Shown here: positions 1 through 9,001 of the stretch, piece after piece | Numbering within the stretch: the stretch's first letter is position 1 | Layout: the number at the start of each line of letters is the position of its first letter | Assembly (NCBI RefSeq): GCF_021502655.1 | Contig: NZ_JAKFFT010000010.1 | Location: 226,836-290,835 of the forward strand | Reading direction: 5' to 3' | DNA: 64,000 nt | From: Dyadobacter sp. CY347 | Lineage (GTDB): Bacteria > Bacteroidota > Bacteroidia > Cytophagales > Spirosomataceae | Notes under the pieces: generated by a model | Told to the model about the DNA's origin: nothing | The model's input: only the letters and a program-made list of their open reading frames with translations | The model's database searches: none | Position numbers and translations under genes: made by a program

Positions 1-2816
1 GCACGTCGCGGGAAGATCTCGTTTGGCAAATAAAGTCTTTCATAATAGTAATTACGGTCCTCATCATCAAGATTACCCGGAGGGTCGTATCCGCCGCCCA
101 GCCCTTGCGCTCCTCCGAAAATGTTATCGACTGTATAAGCAGAGATTTTCGCACGCTTGTAAGCGTAATCCAATGTTTTGCCATCCGTTCCCTGTCTGAA
201 TTTCGGCGGAACGCCTGCTAACCGCCACTTCTGCGGTTGCCTTGAAAGGTCGTAAATAGTTCTGGTCGCTTCAAAATCATCAACCAATGAACGGTTATTC
301 ACATCTTTTGAAACGCCGGGAAGAATTTTTGCAAATTCTCCTTTAAACTGAATGCTCGACATTTCTTTCGTCTGAATCAAAGGCAATGCATCCAGCCATT
401 TGGTCAGGAACGGCACGTCTTTTCTGAAATTGATATCAAAGCCAAGCATGGTGTTGTTAACGGGCTCATTCCCAATGGAAACCCTAGTTAAGAAACCAGC
501 AGGACGCTCCCTGTATTTCATAATCGTGGCACCAATGCTCATATCACGGCTCACCACATAATCGAGGCGCGTTCCCAGCAAGGACCGGATCTGATTTTGG
601 AACATATCAGGCCGTTCGTATTCAATAACGATCTCCCTGCCGGAGTTCATTACGCTGCTATTGAGTATGCGGACCCGGCCTATTTGTGCTTCAACAATGT
701 AATCGGAACCTGGTGAAAGCGGCACACCACCCGAAGTAACGGTAACTGATGTTTCCAAAACACCGAATGGAAGCTGAACTTCCGCTCCGCCACTCGATTG
801 ATATGAACCCTTAATGAAGAATTTATTGCGCTCCGAAATTTGCTGCGCATCGATCATGGTCGTCGAATACAGCTCTCCGAACACATATTTATTTCGGAAT
901 TGCTCTTCGCCCGCACCAAATTTCCTGGAAAGATTGCTACCAAACGGCTCTAAAACCGGGAAAATAATGCGCCCCGATTTACTATCCACCGTAATCCCAT
1001 CCACAAAATCGAAGTTACCGTCAGGTTGCAGGTCATTAACCGGGTTCAGCCTGTCAAGGCCCATTAAGCGGATCAACGGAATGTTGGCAATGCTGCTTTC
1101 CTGCAAATTGGGGTTGTCGATTCCGGTTTGGTCATCTTTGTAAATGATCCGGAGTTGGAAACCTTGCTTATCCATCTGGCTGGTTCCCAGTGAATAAATG
1201 TTTTTCATCATCAGGTTCCACATCGGAAGCTTTGTATTGTTCCGGATGGTCGATGATTTCAGAAGTTTTAATGCGATAACTTCATTATCCCTTCGAGCCT
1301 GATAATCTTCGGTAAGCTCACCCACTTTGAATGCCCTTCCGTTCAATGTGTATTCGTAGGAAACGGCCAGCACTTCATCGTTTCGTAAGGTGTTGGTCAA
1401 AGAAATGTATCCGAGCTGTGGGTGAAATGTATAGTCGCGATCAGCGATCAGCCTTTTTGCTCCTCTGAGTAATTCATAGTCCACTGCTTTTTCCAGTCCC
1501 AGGCTGGTGATCGCGCTGTTTGTATTATCAACCTGACGAAAAGATTCATTGGTTGTCAATGTCTTGTATAGACCATTCGCCGCATTATCAGCTGGCGAGG
1601 TGGCGCGGATCGGTTGCAAGCTCGGGTTAGCTGCCTTATAAGGAGCAGGTTCGCCCAAATCGGCGAAACCAACCACGTTTCTGAGCGATTCCGTTGTGGT
1701 TGTGCGATTGGTGACATACACTTCCATACGCGTAACGGTTACGCCCGATGTAATGGTCGGTGTGTTTTTTAACGAGCTTTCGTAAATGTTCCTGAAATAT
1801 TGGGACAGGAAGAAATTTCGATTTTCATCATAAGTATCGGCACGCAACTCAAAATCCCGGCTTTGTGCCCCGCCTCTCAAAACAATTCTTTCCTTACTCG
1901 ATTTCTGCTGCGAAGCCACAACCGTGGCGCTTAACCTGCCAAATTGAAGATCTGTTTTTAAACCAAAAAGATTTTGAACACCGGGGATCAACTGACTATT
2001 AATCGCCCAGTTAATGTTACCAGCTTCAATCTTGCGGATAAAGCTCTCTTCCGGATTCTTATAATTCAGTTTGATCGCATTCTCGAAGTTGAAATTAGCT
2101 TTAGTATCAAAGTTGGTTTGGAAACCAAGCTGATCACCCAGCCTTGCATCAAAGTTGATGCTAATCTGCTCATTGAAAATGAATTGCGTATTTCTTCTTT
2201 GCCTGATCGGAATGGCAGGGTTATCCAGGAACTGGTGCATTAAGCCCAGATCTAGCGAGACAAAACCGGTGGGTTTAAAATTGATAAAATCATCCCCCAG
2301 TAGCTTGGATAGACCCGGCGGAATGTCCAGTTTAGGCAAAAGTCCTCTCGAACCCATGGCGCTTTTTCCATCCTGCCTGCCAGCATATTCGCGCAGTAAA
2401 CTTTTGAATGCGCGATCCTCCTGAATTTTGTCGTATGTGGAAAGATCCATTCTTTCCGGGGCCCGATAATTAAAGTTACCGGTCGGGGTTTGAATGCTTT
2501 CGGAAACGGCAACCTTACCCGCGCTGTCCAGCTGAATGGAGACATTGGCCGGATCGCGGAGATAGAATGGAGAACGCGGTCTTGGTTCAGCGACGCGATT
2601 GGAATAAAAATCTTTCCAACGCATAATTAGCTGACTGCCAGACCTGTCTATTTTCTTTTTGGAAGTATCTTCTCTTACAGTATCGGCAATAATTGCCCAG
2701 TCCTGCGCCTGCTCGGAATAAGGTTCATTCATATCAACGGATACGCTGGCTAACAGAACAGCGCCTGTTGATATGGTTATCGCCTTAAAAAGAAAGGAGT
2801 AAATCGTTGATGACAA
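1..2816 (-). CDS. sprA: SprA, type IX secretion outer-membrane translocon (5' part only)
   Basis: The reverse strand is open from the left edge to about 2816. It encodes the N-terminal ~940 residues of SprA (Sov), the very large beta-barrel that forms the outer-membrane pore of the type IX secretion system. The call rests on SprA-type sequence such as GNINWAINSQLIPGVQNLFG, repeated barrel strands and the beginning of the family's long conserved body. Full SprA is about 2,400 residues, so more than half lies outside the window. No ATG gives a signal peptide. A TTG at 2816 gives a short hydrophobic leader (AITISTGAVLLASVSV), and the first in-frame ATG, at 2732, would remove it. I prefer TTG, but the start is uncertain. 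ruvA lies about 100 bp upstream on the same strand. Confidence 0.9.
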   Translation of the reverse strand, partial: MSSTIYSFLFKAITISTGAVLLASVSVDMNEPYSEQAQDWAIIADTVREDTSKKKIDRSGSQLIMRWKDFYSNRVAEPRPRSPFYLRDPANVSIQLDSAGKVAVSESIQTPTGNFNYRAPERMDLSTYDKIQEDRAFKSLLREYAGRQDGKSAMGSRGLLPKLDIPPGLSKLLGDDFINFKPTGFVSLDLGLMHQFLDNPAIPIRQRRNTQFIFNEQISINFDARLGDQLGFQTNFDTKANFNFENAIKLNYKNPEESFIRKIEAGNINWAINSQLIPGVQNLFGLKTDLQFGRLSATVVASQQKSSKERIVLRGGAQSRDFELRADTYDENRNFFLSQYFRNIYESSLKNTPTITSGVTVTRMEVYVTNRTTTTESLRNVVGFADLGEPAPYKAANPSLQPIRATSPADNAANGLYKTLTTNESFRQVDNTNSAITSLGLEKAVDYELLRGAKRLIADRDYTFHPQLGYISLTNTLRNDEVLAVSYEYTLNGRAFKVGELTEDYQARRDNEVIALKLLKSSTIRNNTKLPMWNLMMKNIYSLGTSQMDKQGFQLRIIYKDDQTGIDNPNLQESSIANIPLIRLMGLDRLNPVNDLQPDGNFDFVDGITVDSKSGRIIFPVLEPFGSNLSRKFGAGEEQFRNKYVFGELYSTTMIDAQQISERNKFFIKGSYQSSGGAEVQLPFGVLETSVTVTSGGVPLSPGSDYIVEAQIGRVRILNSSVMNSGREIVIEYERPDMFQNQIRSLLGTRLDYVVSRDMSIGATIMKYRERPAGFLTRVSIGNEPVNNTMLGFDINFRKDVPFLTKWLDALPLIQTKEMSSIQFKGEFAKILPGVSKDVNNRSLVDDFEATRTIYDLSRQPQKWRLAGVPPKFRQGTDGKTLDYAYKRAKISAYTVDNIFGGAQGLGGGYDPPGNLDDEDRNYYYERLYLPNEIFPRR

Positions 2817-2914
2817 GGTATTATACTTATTTAGAGAAGGTTGCAGCTACAATCAAATCCATCAAAACGACTTTACTATCGTAAATTTTTTTACCAAATA
2901 TCATTACAGTTCGG

Positions 2915-3505
2915 TTATCGAAGTGCCAGTTTTATAAGATTCTCAACGGTGATCGCCTGACCTTCACGCTTGATGATGGCGTCAAGGCTTTTTTCTGCGG
3001 TGGCTTTGGGAATTCCCAATGTAACCAGTGCAGCAAGTGCCTCACTTTTCACAGTGCCGGAAGGATTGTCTATGGTCCTTGGACCGGTAGACACCATATC
3101 TTCCTTGCGAATTTTATCCCTTAGTTCAAGTATTACGCGTTGAGCAGTTTTGGACCCGATGCCTTTAATCGACTGGATCAATCGCAGGTCTTCATCTATT
3201 ATTCCTTGTCGTATTTCCGATGAAGAAAGCGACGATAACATAACCAGGGCCGTTGATGGCCCCACCCCTGAAATGCCTATCAGGTCCAGGAAAAGCTTTT
3301 TTTCATCATTTCCCCAAAACCCATATAGTATGTGGGCATCCTCCCGTATATTCAGGTACGTTACAAGCTTGCAACGCTCGCCCAGTTCAGGCAGTGAAGT
3401 ATAGGTTTGTAATGAAATCCGAACTTCATAGCCAATTCCGTTTACATCAATAATGGCATAAGCCGGATCTTTGTAGACTACAGTTCCGTTAACGTAGGCA
3501 ATCAT
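2915..3505 (-). CDS. ruvA: Holliday junction branch migration protein RuvA
   Basis: A 196-residue protein of normal RuvA length. RuvA tetramers bind four-way DNA junctions and load the RuvB helicase during recombinational repair. The N-terminal OB-fold (residues 1-62, beginning MIAYVNGTVVYKD) is followed by two helix-hairpin-helix motifs, GISGVGPSTALVML and SIKGIGSKTAQRVILELRDK. A flexible linker follows (about 136-150), then the C-terminal RuvB-binding three-helix domain. The gene lies 31 bp below the lytic transglycosylase and just upstream of sprA, so these probably form one minus-strand transcription unit. ruvB and ruvC are not in the window. Confidence 0.97.
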   Translation of the reverse strand: MIAYVNGTVVYKDPAYAIIDVNGIGYEVRISLQTYTSLPELGERCKLVTYLNIREDAHILYGFWGNDEKKLFLDLIGISGVGPSTALVMLSSLSSSEIRQGIIDEDLRLIQSIKGIGSKTAQRVILELRDKIRKEDMVSTGPRTIDNPSGTVKSEALAALVTLGIPKATAEKSLDAIIKREGQAITVENLIKLALR

Positions 3506-3536
3506 ATAAATAGTATGTGTAAATGACGCTTGTTCA

Positions 3537-5108
3537 CTAGCTGGAAATGATCAGTTTTTGACCTGGTTTAATCGCATTTCCTCTGATCCTGTTTTTCTTT
3601 TTCAATTGTCCTATTTCCAAGCCGTAACGTTGAGAAATGATCCAAAGCGTATCTCCCTTTTGAACTGTGTGATAGCGCTTTTTAGTATGCCTGTCATTGC
3701 GAACGATTTCTTTTTTAACAGCCGGAGCTGAGCTGGCTGCAACTCTCGCAGCACGAACAGGTTCCTTAACTTCTTTCAGAATCACCAATCGCTGACCCCT
3801 AGCAATGTTGTTGCGGCGCAAATGATTCCACCTTTTCATTTCAGAAACCGAAACGCGATATTTTTTTGAGATCGAATTTAAATTCTCTCCTCTTCTAACG
3901 GTATGTGTAGCTCTTTTTGTACGTGTCTTTTGTAAAACTATTTCGTCACGTTCCTCGTCCTGATCTTCATCATATTCAGACGTAGATTCCTGGCTGACCA
4001 TTGTGGCATACGGGAATGCAGGATTTTTGCCCATTGAATCCAACGCAGCACTATCCAGCTTTGCCACCATCACATTCGGTTGCAAAAGCAGCCTGCGCGT
4101 GCAGGAATCCATAATGGAATTCCGGTTACTAACCAGGTAAGTGTATTGCATACTCGGCACTTTAAGTACGAAATCCCTGGTCTGATCTGGTAATGATGTT
4201 TTGGTGATCTGCGGGTTTAGTTTCTTAATGTCGTCAAAATTAATGTTGCTGTTTTTGCAGAATGCCAGCAAATCAATGTAGCCGTTGATGTGAATGGTGT
4301 CGTTCGGAATTTGGAACTCGGTTTGAGCCGGGTAAATGCCGTGGTCGTTACCGTAGTTCATCATGTAGTTCATCGCCACATATTGCGGAACATAGGAGCG
4401 GGTTTCGCGGGGAAGAACGTTGTAAATGGTCCAGAAAGTAGTTCCGCGTGAGCGGCGCATGGCGCGTTTGATATTGCCCGGGCCTGTATTATAAGAAGCT
4501 AATGCTAGCTCCCAGTCGCCAAAAATATTGTAAAGTTGTTTCAAATAACGGCAAGCCGCTTCAGTTGCTTTTACCGGCTCGAAGCGCTCGTCAATGTATT
4601 TATCCTGATATAGACCAAATTCGCGGCCGGTCGCAGGCATAAACTGCCACAAACCGCCTGCTCTTGCGTGAGAGATAACAGTGGGGTTAAGGCCGGATTC
4701 AATCATGGACAGATATTTGAGCTCTGTCGGCAAACCGTATTTTGCTAATGTCTTTTCAAAAATGGGGAAGTAGAGCGGCATCTTCTCCATCATTGTCTGA
4801 GTGAATTCTGCCTTTTTATAAATGAAATACTCTACAAACTCGTGGGAAGTTTTGTGGTAAGTGAGGGGAATTGATTTTTCCAGCTTGGCAAACCGTTCTT
4901 TCAACAGTTCTTCCGGAATCGCCGGTGTATTCCCAAATTCTTCAACAGCGGGCAAGGCGGGGATCGCCATTTCTTCTGCTGCTACTATTTTCTCCAGTGT
5001 ATCCTGCTCGAATGCTAACTTCTCTTGTGGAATTATTGCCATAGCCGGCGCATATCCAAATCCTACACACATGGCTCCGAGCCACAATACTTTTTTCGAA
5101 ATCCTCAT
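3537..5108 (-). CDS. mltD: Membrane-bound lytic murein transglycosylase D-like protein with two LysM domains
   Basis: Predicted periplasmic or outer-membrane lytic transglycosylase that cleaves the MurNAc-GlcNAc bond of peptidoglycan and leaves 1,6-anhydro ends. I take the ATG at 5108, which gives a clean signal peptide (MRISKKVLWLGAMCVGFG); the in-frame codon at 5135 is TTG. The SLT domain has the catalytic Glu in SMIESGLNP (about residue 137 from this start), then GLWQFMPATG and ALASYNTGPGNI. Two LysM peptidoglycan-binding domains occupy the C-terminus (HTVRRGENLNSISKKY and YHTVQKGDTLWIISQRYG). They are separated from the catalytic domain by an acidic low-complexity linker. It lies between gatA and ruvA on the same strand. 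The family is clear; equivalence to E. coli MltD is by architecture only. Confidence 0.92.
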   Translation of the reverse strand: MRISKKVLWLGAMCVGFGYAPAMAIIPQEKLAFEQDTLEKIVAAEEMAIPALPAVEEFGNTPAIPEELLKERFAKLEKSIPLTYHKTSHEFVEYFIYKKAEFTQTMMEKMPLYFPIFEKTLAKYGLPTELKYLSMIESGLNPTVISHARAGGLWQFMPATGREFGLYQDKYIDERFEPVKATEAACRYLKQLYNIFGDWELALASYNTGPGNIKRAMRRSRGTTFWTIYNVLPRETRSYVPQYVAMNYMMNYGNDHGIYPAQTEFQIPNDTIHINGYIDLLAFCKNSNINFDDIKKLNPQITKTSLPDQTRDFVLKVPSMQYTYLVSNRNSIMDSCTRRLLLQPNVMVAKLDSAALDSMGKNPAFPYATMVSQESTSEYDEDQDEERDEIVLQKTRTKRATHTVRRGENLNSISKKYRVSVSEMKRWNHLRRNNIARGQRLVILKEVKEPVRAARVAASSAPAVKKEIVRNDRHTKKRYHTVQKGDTLWIISQRYGLEIGQLKKKNRIRGNAIKPGQKLIISS

Positions 5109-5375
5109 CAATAAATGTTTTTTGAAGGTTATCAATTCCCGGTTTTCAATGGCTACTATTTGTAAATCAAAAGCTTACAAATAAAATTTCCTTGTTAAGA
5201 TTTTCAACGTCCTGAAAATCTGCCTGATGAACTAGAATAATCTCTAATACATTTTACGCTTTACTCACAAAATTTCGCTTTGGAACAACAAATCTCAAAT
5301 CGCCTGTCATCCCGGCACGATTATTTACTATTCAACTTGGAGACAGATACAAATACTTCTCAAAAAGCAAGAGCG

Positions 5376-5398
5376 TAAAAAAAAATGCGAATGCATTT
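5376..5398 (-). terminator. Probable intrinsic terminator of gatA
   Basis: Read on the minus strand just after the gatA stop, AAATGC pairs with GCATTT around a four-base ATTC loop and runs directly into a T-tract (the A-run at 5377-5385 on the plus strand). The stem is short but the position and U-run fit. The remaining 5109-5375 spacer shows no ORF or other structure I can support. Confidence 0.55.
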
Positions 5399-5407
5399 AT
5401 TTGACCC

Positions 5408-6865
5408 TCAATGATTTATATCTGATATCACTGCCGCTTTTTTGTTCAAATCGGTTAAATAATTGGCGAAAGCCAGCATTTTCAACTCGCCAAAATAAGG
5501 AGCCATTACCTGAATTCCAATAGGCATCCCGTTTTCATCCTGTCCATTTGGAATTGCAACGGCCGGATTTCCCACCACATTGGCCTGCACTGTGAAAATA
5601 TCTGCAAGATACATTTGCAATGGATCTTCGGTTTTTTCACCGATCGTAAAAGCGGTGGTAGGCGTTACCGGTGAAATAAGGAAATCAAACTGATCGAAGA
5701 ATCTGTTCGTTTCTTCCTGCACCAATCTTCTAACGCGTTGCGCTTTGGTATAGTATGCGTCATAATAATTTGCGCTCAGAACAAAAGTCCCCAGCAAGAT
5801 CCGTCTCCTAACCTCCGCCCCAAAAGCTTCCGTACGCGTTTTTTTATATAAACTTTCCAAATCCGTCGCTTCCCCACTTCTGTGCCCATAACGGACACCG
5901 TCGAAGCGAGATAAATTGGAACTGGCCTCAGCAGTAGTCAATATGTAATAAGTAGGAAGCAACGAATCGACCAAAGGAATTTCTACCGGCGTCACCTCAT
6001 GTCCCTCCGCACGCAAACGGTTAAGCAAATCCGAAGTCTGTTGGCGAATCTCCAAAGAAATTGCCTCGCTCTCAACACTTTCACGAATATAACCGACCCT
6101 GGCCTTTCCCGACCATTCCAGGCTTTTGGAATATGCAGGCACATCCTTATTAGAAACCGTGCTGTCGAAATTATCCGAACCAGCCATGATCTCGATCAGC
6201 AATGCTGCATCTGCAACGCTTTTGGTAATCGGGCCAATGCAGTCGAAAGAGGATGCGTAAGCAATAAGACCATATCTTGAAATCCTTCCATACGAAGGTT
6301 TTACACCCACAACGCCACAAAAAGCCGCAGGTTGCCGCACAGAACCACCCGTATCGCTTCCCAAAGAGGCATGACATAACCCGGCTTGCACCGCCACCGC
6401 CGAACCACCGGAAGATCCGCCCGGAACTTTGGTATTATCTGCAGCATTCAGAACCGGCCCAAATGATGAATTTTCATTAGACGAACCCATGGCGAATTCA
6501 TCGCAATTTTGCCGCCCAATCACGATCGCATCTTCATCCAGCAGCCGCTGAACCGCTGTGGCCGTATAAGGAGCAATGTATGTATTGAGGATTTGACTGC
6601 CGGCTTGTAAACCGTGTCCTTTGTGCGAAAGTACATCTTTAAGTCCGATCACCATTCCGGCCAGCCTTCCGGCTGTTCCGTTGGCCAATTTTTCATCAAC
6701 TGCAATGGCTGCTTCCCTGGCTTCGTCGGCATAAACATCAACGAATGCATTCAGGTGTTGATTGGCCTCTATATTCTGCAAATAATGACTCACTAACTCG
6801 ACGCACGTCAAATTGCCTCCACGCAAATCTTCCTGAATCTCGGCCAGCGTCAGATACTCTTTCAA
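5408..6865 (-). CDS. gatA: Asp-tRNA(Asn)/Glu-tRNA(Gln) amidotransferase subunit A
   Basis: Amidase subunit of the GatCAB complex. It releases ammonia from glutamine for transamidation of Glu-tRNA(Gln) or Asp-tRNA(Asn). The amidase signature is complete: Lys in VIGLKDVLSHKG, cis-Ser in VPGGSSGGSAVAVQAG and nucleophile Ser in SDTGGSVRQPAAFCGVVG. Spacings Lys-75-Ser and Ser-24-Ser match known GatA proteins. The open frame extends to a TTG at 6907, but a second TTG at 6865 (MKEYLTLAEIQEDLRGG) gives the usual GatA N-terminus and places the Lys at about residue 76, so I choose it. There is no ATG nearby. gatB and gatC are not in the window. tatA lies immediately upstream. Confidence 0.93.
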   Translation of the reverse strand: MKEYLTLAEIQEDLRGGNLTCVELVSHYLQNIEANQHLNAFVDVYADEAREAAIAVDEKLANGTAGRLAGMVIGLKDVLSHKGHGLQAGSQILNTYIAPYTATAVQRLLDEDAIVIGRQNCDEFAMGSSNENSSFGPVLNAADNTKVPGGSSGGSAVAVQAGLCHASLGSDTGGSVRQPAAFCGVVGVKPSYGRISRYGLIAYASSFDCIGPITKSVADAALLIEIMAGSDNFDSTVSNKDVPAYSKSLEWSGKARVGYIRESVESEAISLEIRQQTSDLLNRLRAEGHEVTPVEIPLVDSLLPTYYILTTAEASSNLSRFDGVRYGHRSGEATDLESLYKKTRTEAFGAEVRRRILLGTFVLSANYYDAYYTKAQRVRRLVQEETNRFFDQFDFLISPVTPTTAFTIGEKTEDPLQMYLADIFTVQANVVGNPAVAIPNGQDENGMPIGIQVMAPYFGELKMLAFANYLTDLNKKAAVISDINH

Positions 6866-6956
6866 TGTAATTTCTTTGTGGGGTTGTAAATAAAGAATCA
6901 GAGCCAATAAGTATACCTTAAAGGCTCTGTGTTATAACTTCAATAAGATGGAAGCG

Positions 6957-7157
6957 TTATTTGGGGTCTTCCATGCTTTTTTCAATATTTTCCTTAACGT
7001 CTTTAGTAGCGTTCTTGAATTCATTGATACCCTGCCCCAAACCGCGCATCAACTCAGGAATTTTCTTCGCACCGAAGAAAAGTAAAACGAACAAGGCAAC
7101 CAAAAAGATTTCTTGTCCACCTAATCCCATAAATGCCAAAACGGTTACTGATTCCAT
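6957..7157 (-). CDS. tatA: Sec-independent protein translocase subunit TatA/TatE
   Basis: A 66-residue protein with the TatA plan. A short N-terminal membrane helix (IFLVALFVLLFFGAKKIPEL) carries the conserved FGAKKIPEL hinge. An amphipathic helix follows (MRGLGQGINEFKNATK), then a short charged tail. TatA oligomers form the pore that moves folded twin-arginine substrates across the inner membrane. tatC is not present in the window. It lies just upstream of gatA on the minus strand, with a spacer short enough for co-transcription. Confidence 0.93.
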   Translation of the reverse strand: MESVTVLAFMGLGGQEIFLVALFVLLFFGAKKIPELMRGLGQGINEFKNATKDVKENIEKSMEDPK

Positions 7158-7226
7158 GTCTGTTTCTTTTTTAATGTTTACAAAAATAAAAATTCTTTTC
7201 TACAGAAACTACTAAACGGTTCTGTT

Positions 7227-7658
7227 TTATCCTATGTTAATCGTTTTTTCACTCTTTTCCCACTGGCTGAATTTTGCAATATCACTGCCCAATGTCTTGA
7301 TCAGCCAGGCGATCAATGCAACGTCGTCTGCGATGCCGATTACAGGCAGAAAGTCAGGAATCAGGTCAATGGGTGACACAAAGTAGATCAGCACCGCAAC
7401 CACTGAAATTAAACTTTTCCATGGCAAGCCCTTATATTCTCCGGAAGCATAAGCTCGTACCATCCGGATCAAAACCTGGACACTGCCGGCCACTTCGGCC
7501 AGGCCGCCTTTGAACCCAACCTGATTCATTTTGCCCATTACGTCCTTCGCAAGTTCAAACAGCCGCGCTGAGTTTTGCACGTAACGGCCAGCCTTTCCGG
7601 TTGCCTTTTTGAAAAAAATTGACTTTAATATTCTAGATATCATTGACTCGTTGCTCAT
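7227..7658 (-). CDS. DUF1232 (YkvA-like) membrane protein
   Basis: A 143-residue protein when started at the ATG at 7658 (MSNESMISRILKS). A longer frame to 7754 adds an unlikely N-terminus. The C-terminal half matches the DUF1232 pattern: PWKSLISVVAVLIYFVSPID then LIPDFLPVIGIADDVALIAW, forming one or two hydrophobic segments with the conserved DLIPDFLPVIG-x-DD motif. The N-terminal part is a basic, amphipathic helix-rich region. The biochemical function of DUF1232 is not known to me. It precedes tatA in the same orientation, 69 bp upstream. Confidence 0.85.
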   Translation of the reverse strand: MSNESMISRILKSIFFKKATGKAGRYVQNSARLFELAKDVMGKMNQVGFKGGLAEVAGSVQVLIRMVRAYASGEYKGLPWKSLISVVAVLIYFVSPIDLIPDFLPVIGIADDVALIAWLIKTLGSDIAKFSQWEKSEKTINIG

Positions 7659-7851
7659 TGTATACAGCAAGAAAAAGTGGTTAATAATGCCGATATAACT
7701 ATTAAGATACGTAAAAAATTGCATTTCGGATTGACCCCAAGACTTTTCAGGCAAAAAATTACATTCCGCTTGGTTTAAACAAATTATGTGTCCTACTTTT
7801 AGGAGAAAATTTAAAAAGCATTAATTTCTATACAATTAACCATATTTCTTT

Positions 7852-8778
7852 ATGAAGATTACTGTTGTGGGAGCAGGCGCCGTTGGTGCAACTACTGCCG
7901 ATAATATTATTCGTCGTGAGTTGGCTGAGGAGGTCGTTCTACTGGATATAAAAGAAGGCGTAAGCGAAGGAAAATCGCTGGATATGTACCAGACAGCAGC
8001 ATTGCTGGGGTTTAATACCAAGCCTGTGGGCTCAACCAACGACTATGAAAAAACCAAGGGTTCCGACGTTGTTGTGATCACTTCCGGCTTGCCGCGTAAG
8101 CCCGGTATGACACGTGAAGAATTGATTGGCATTAATGCAGGAATCGTAAAAGGAGTTACTGAAAATATACTTAAGTATTCGCCTGACGCGATCATTATCG
8201 TTGTTTCCAATCCAATGGATACAATGACTTACCTGGCGCTGAAAGAATCGGGCATAGCAAAAGAAAAACTGATCGGAATGGGCGGAGCGCTGGATAGCGC
8301 GCGTTTCAAAACTTATCTGGCACTGGCCATGAATGCTTCGCCGCTGGATATCCACGGAATGGTGATCGGTGGTCATGGTGATACAACGATGATCCCGTTG
8401 ACAAGATTGGCTACTTATAATGGTCTTCCGGTTAGCAATTTCCTGTCTACGGACGAACTGGAAAAAGTAGCAGCAGACACAATGGTCGGCGGCGCAACGC
8501 TTACCAAACTGATCGGAACTTCGGCCTGGTACGCACCGGGTGCGGCTACATTACTTTTGGTTGAAAGCATCGTGCGCGACCAGAAACGCATTGTTCCATG
8601 CAGCGTTTATCTGGAAGGCGAATATGGCCAGAACGATATCTGTATGGGTGTTCCGGTTGTATTGGGAAGAAAAGGCTGGGAAAAGATCATTCAGCTTGAA
8701 TTAACGGATTCAGAAAAAGCTGCTTTCGAGAAATCAGCCGAAGCGGTTAGATCCATGAACGGCGCATTAAATTTATAA
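7852..8778 (+). CDS. mdh: Malate dehydrogenase (NAD-dependent, LDH-like type)
   Basis: A 308-residue TCA-cycle enzyme that interconverts malate and oxaloacetate. The Rossmann glycine motif is VVGAGAVGATTADNI, followed by the NAD-binding Asp in VVLLDIKEG. The substrate loop GLPRKPGMTREEL has Arg where lactate dehydrogenases have Gln, indicating malate. The catalytic His is in MVIGGHGDTTMIPL. Length and order match the bacterial LDH-like MDH family. Its last 12 codons and the following terminator have been duplicated downstream (see the 96-bp repeat). Confidence 0.97.
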   Translation: MKITVVGAGAVGATTADNIIRRELAEEVVLLDIKEGVSEGKSLDMYQTAALLGFNTKPVGSTNDYEKTKGSDVVVITSGLPRKPGMTREELIGINAGIVKGVTENILKYSPDAIIIVVSNPMDTMTYLALKESGIAKEKLIGMGGALDSARFKTYLALAMNASPLDIHGMVIGGHGDTTMIPLTRLATYNGLPVSNFLSTDELEKVAADTMVGGATLTKLIGTSAWYAPGAATLLLVESIVRDQKRIVPCSVYLEGEYGQNDICMGVPVVLGRKGWEKIIQLELTDSEKAAFEKSAEAVRSMNGALNL

Positions 8779-8931
8779 TGCCAAAAAATTAAAAATTATT
8801 TTTAAACATTTCCGTCATCTTAAGATGACGGGTAAGCAGCGGTTAGATCCATGAACGGCGCATTAAATTTATAATGCCAAAAAATTAAAAATTATTTTTA
8901 AACATTTCCGTCATCTTAAGATGACGGGTAA
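8742..8931 (+). repeat. 96-bp-period tandem duplication of the mdh 3' end and terminator hairpin
   Basis: Positions 8742-8835 and 8838-8931 are identical over 94 bases. Each unit holds the last 37 bases of mdh (including the stop codon), an A/T-rich spacer and the perfect palindrome CCGTCATCTTAAGATGACGG (8812-8831 and 8908-8927). Only the second palindrome is followed by a T-tract. The second copy of the mdh tail is a non-coding remnant. Perfect identity points to a very recent duplication or an assembly artefact. Confidence 0.95.
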
Positions 8932-8938
8932 TTTTTTT
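8908..8938 (+). terminator. Intrinsic terminator of mdh (second duplicated copy)
   Basis: A perfect 20-base palindrome at 8908-8927 (10-bp stem) is followed within four bases by ATTTTTTT. The identical stem at 8812-8831 lacks the T-tract because the duplication junction falls directly after it. The functional terminator of mdh is therefore probably this distal copy. Confidence 0.8.
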
Positions 8939-8942
8939 GGGG

Positions 8943-8989
8943 ATGTCATCAATGCGGGAATTGGGTTTCTGCATTGATGACATTTTTTT
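8943..8989 (+). terminator. Second terminator hairpin between mdh and the convergent porin gene
   Basis: ATGTCATCAATGC (8943-8955) pairs perfectly with GCATTGATGACAT (8971-8983) around a 15-base loop, followed by TTTTTTA. It sits between the 3' ends of two converging genes. It is a strong terminator for plus-strand readthrough and probably also affects the minus-strand transcript. Confidence 0.8.
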
Positions 8990-9001
8990 ATTTAAAATTC
9001 A

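Noticed and set aside
8812..8831. Proximal copy of the mdh palindrome as an active terminator
   Set aside because: It lacks the T-tract; only the distal copy at 8908-8927 has one.
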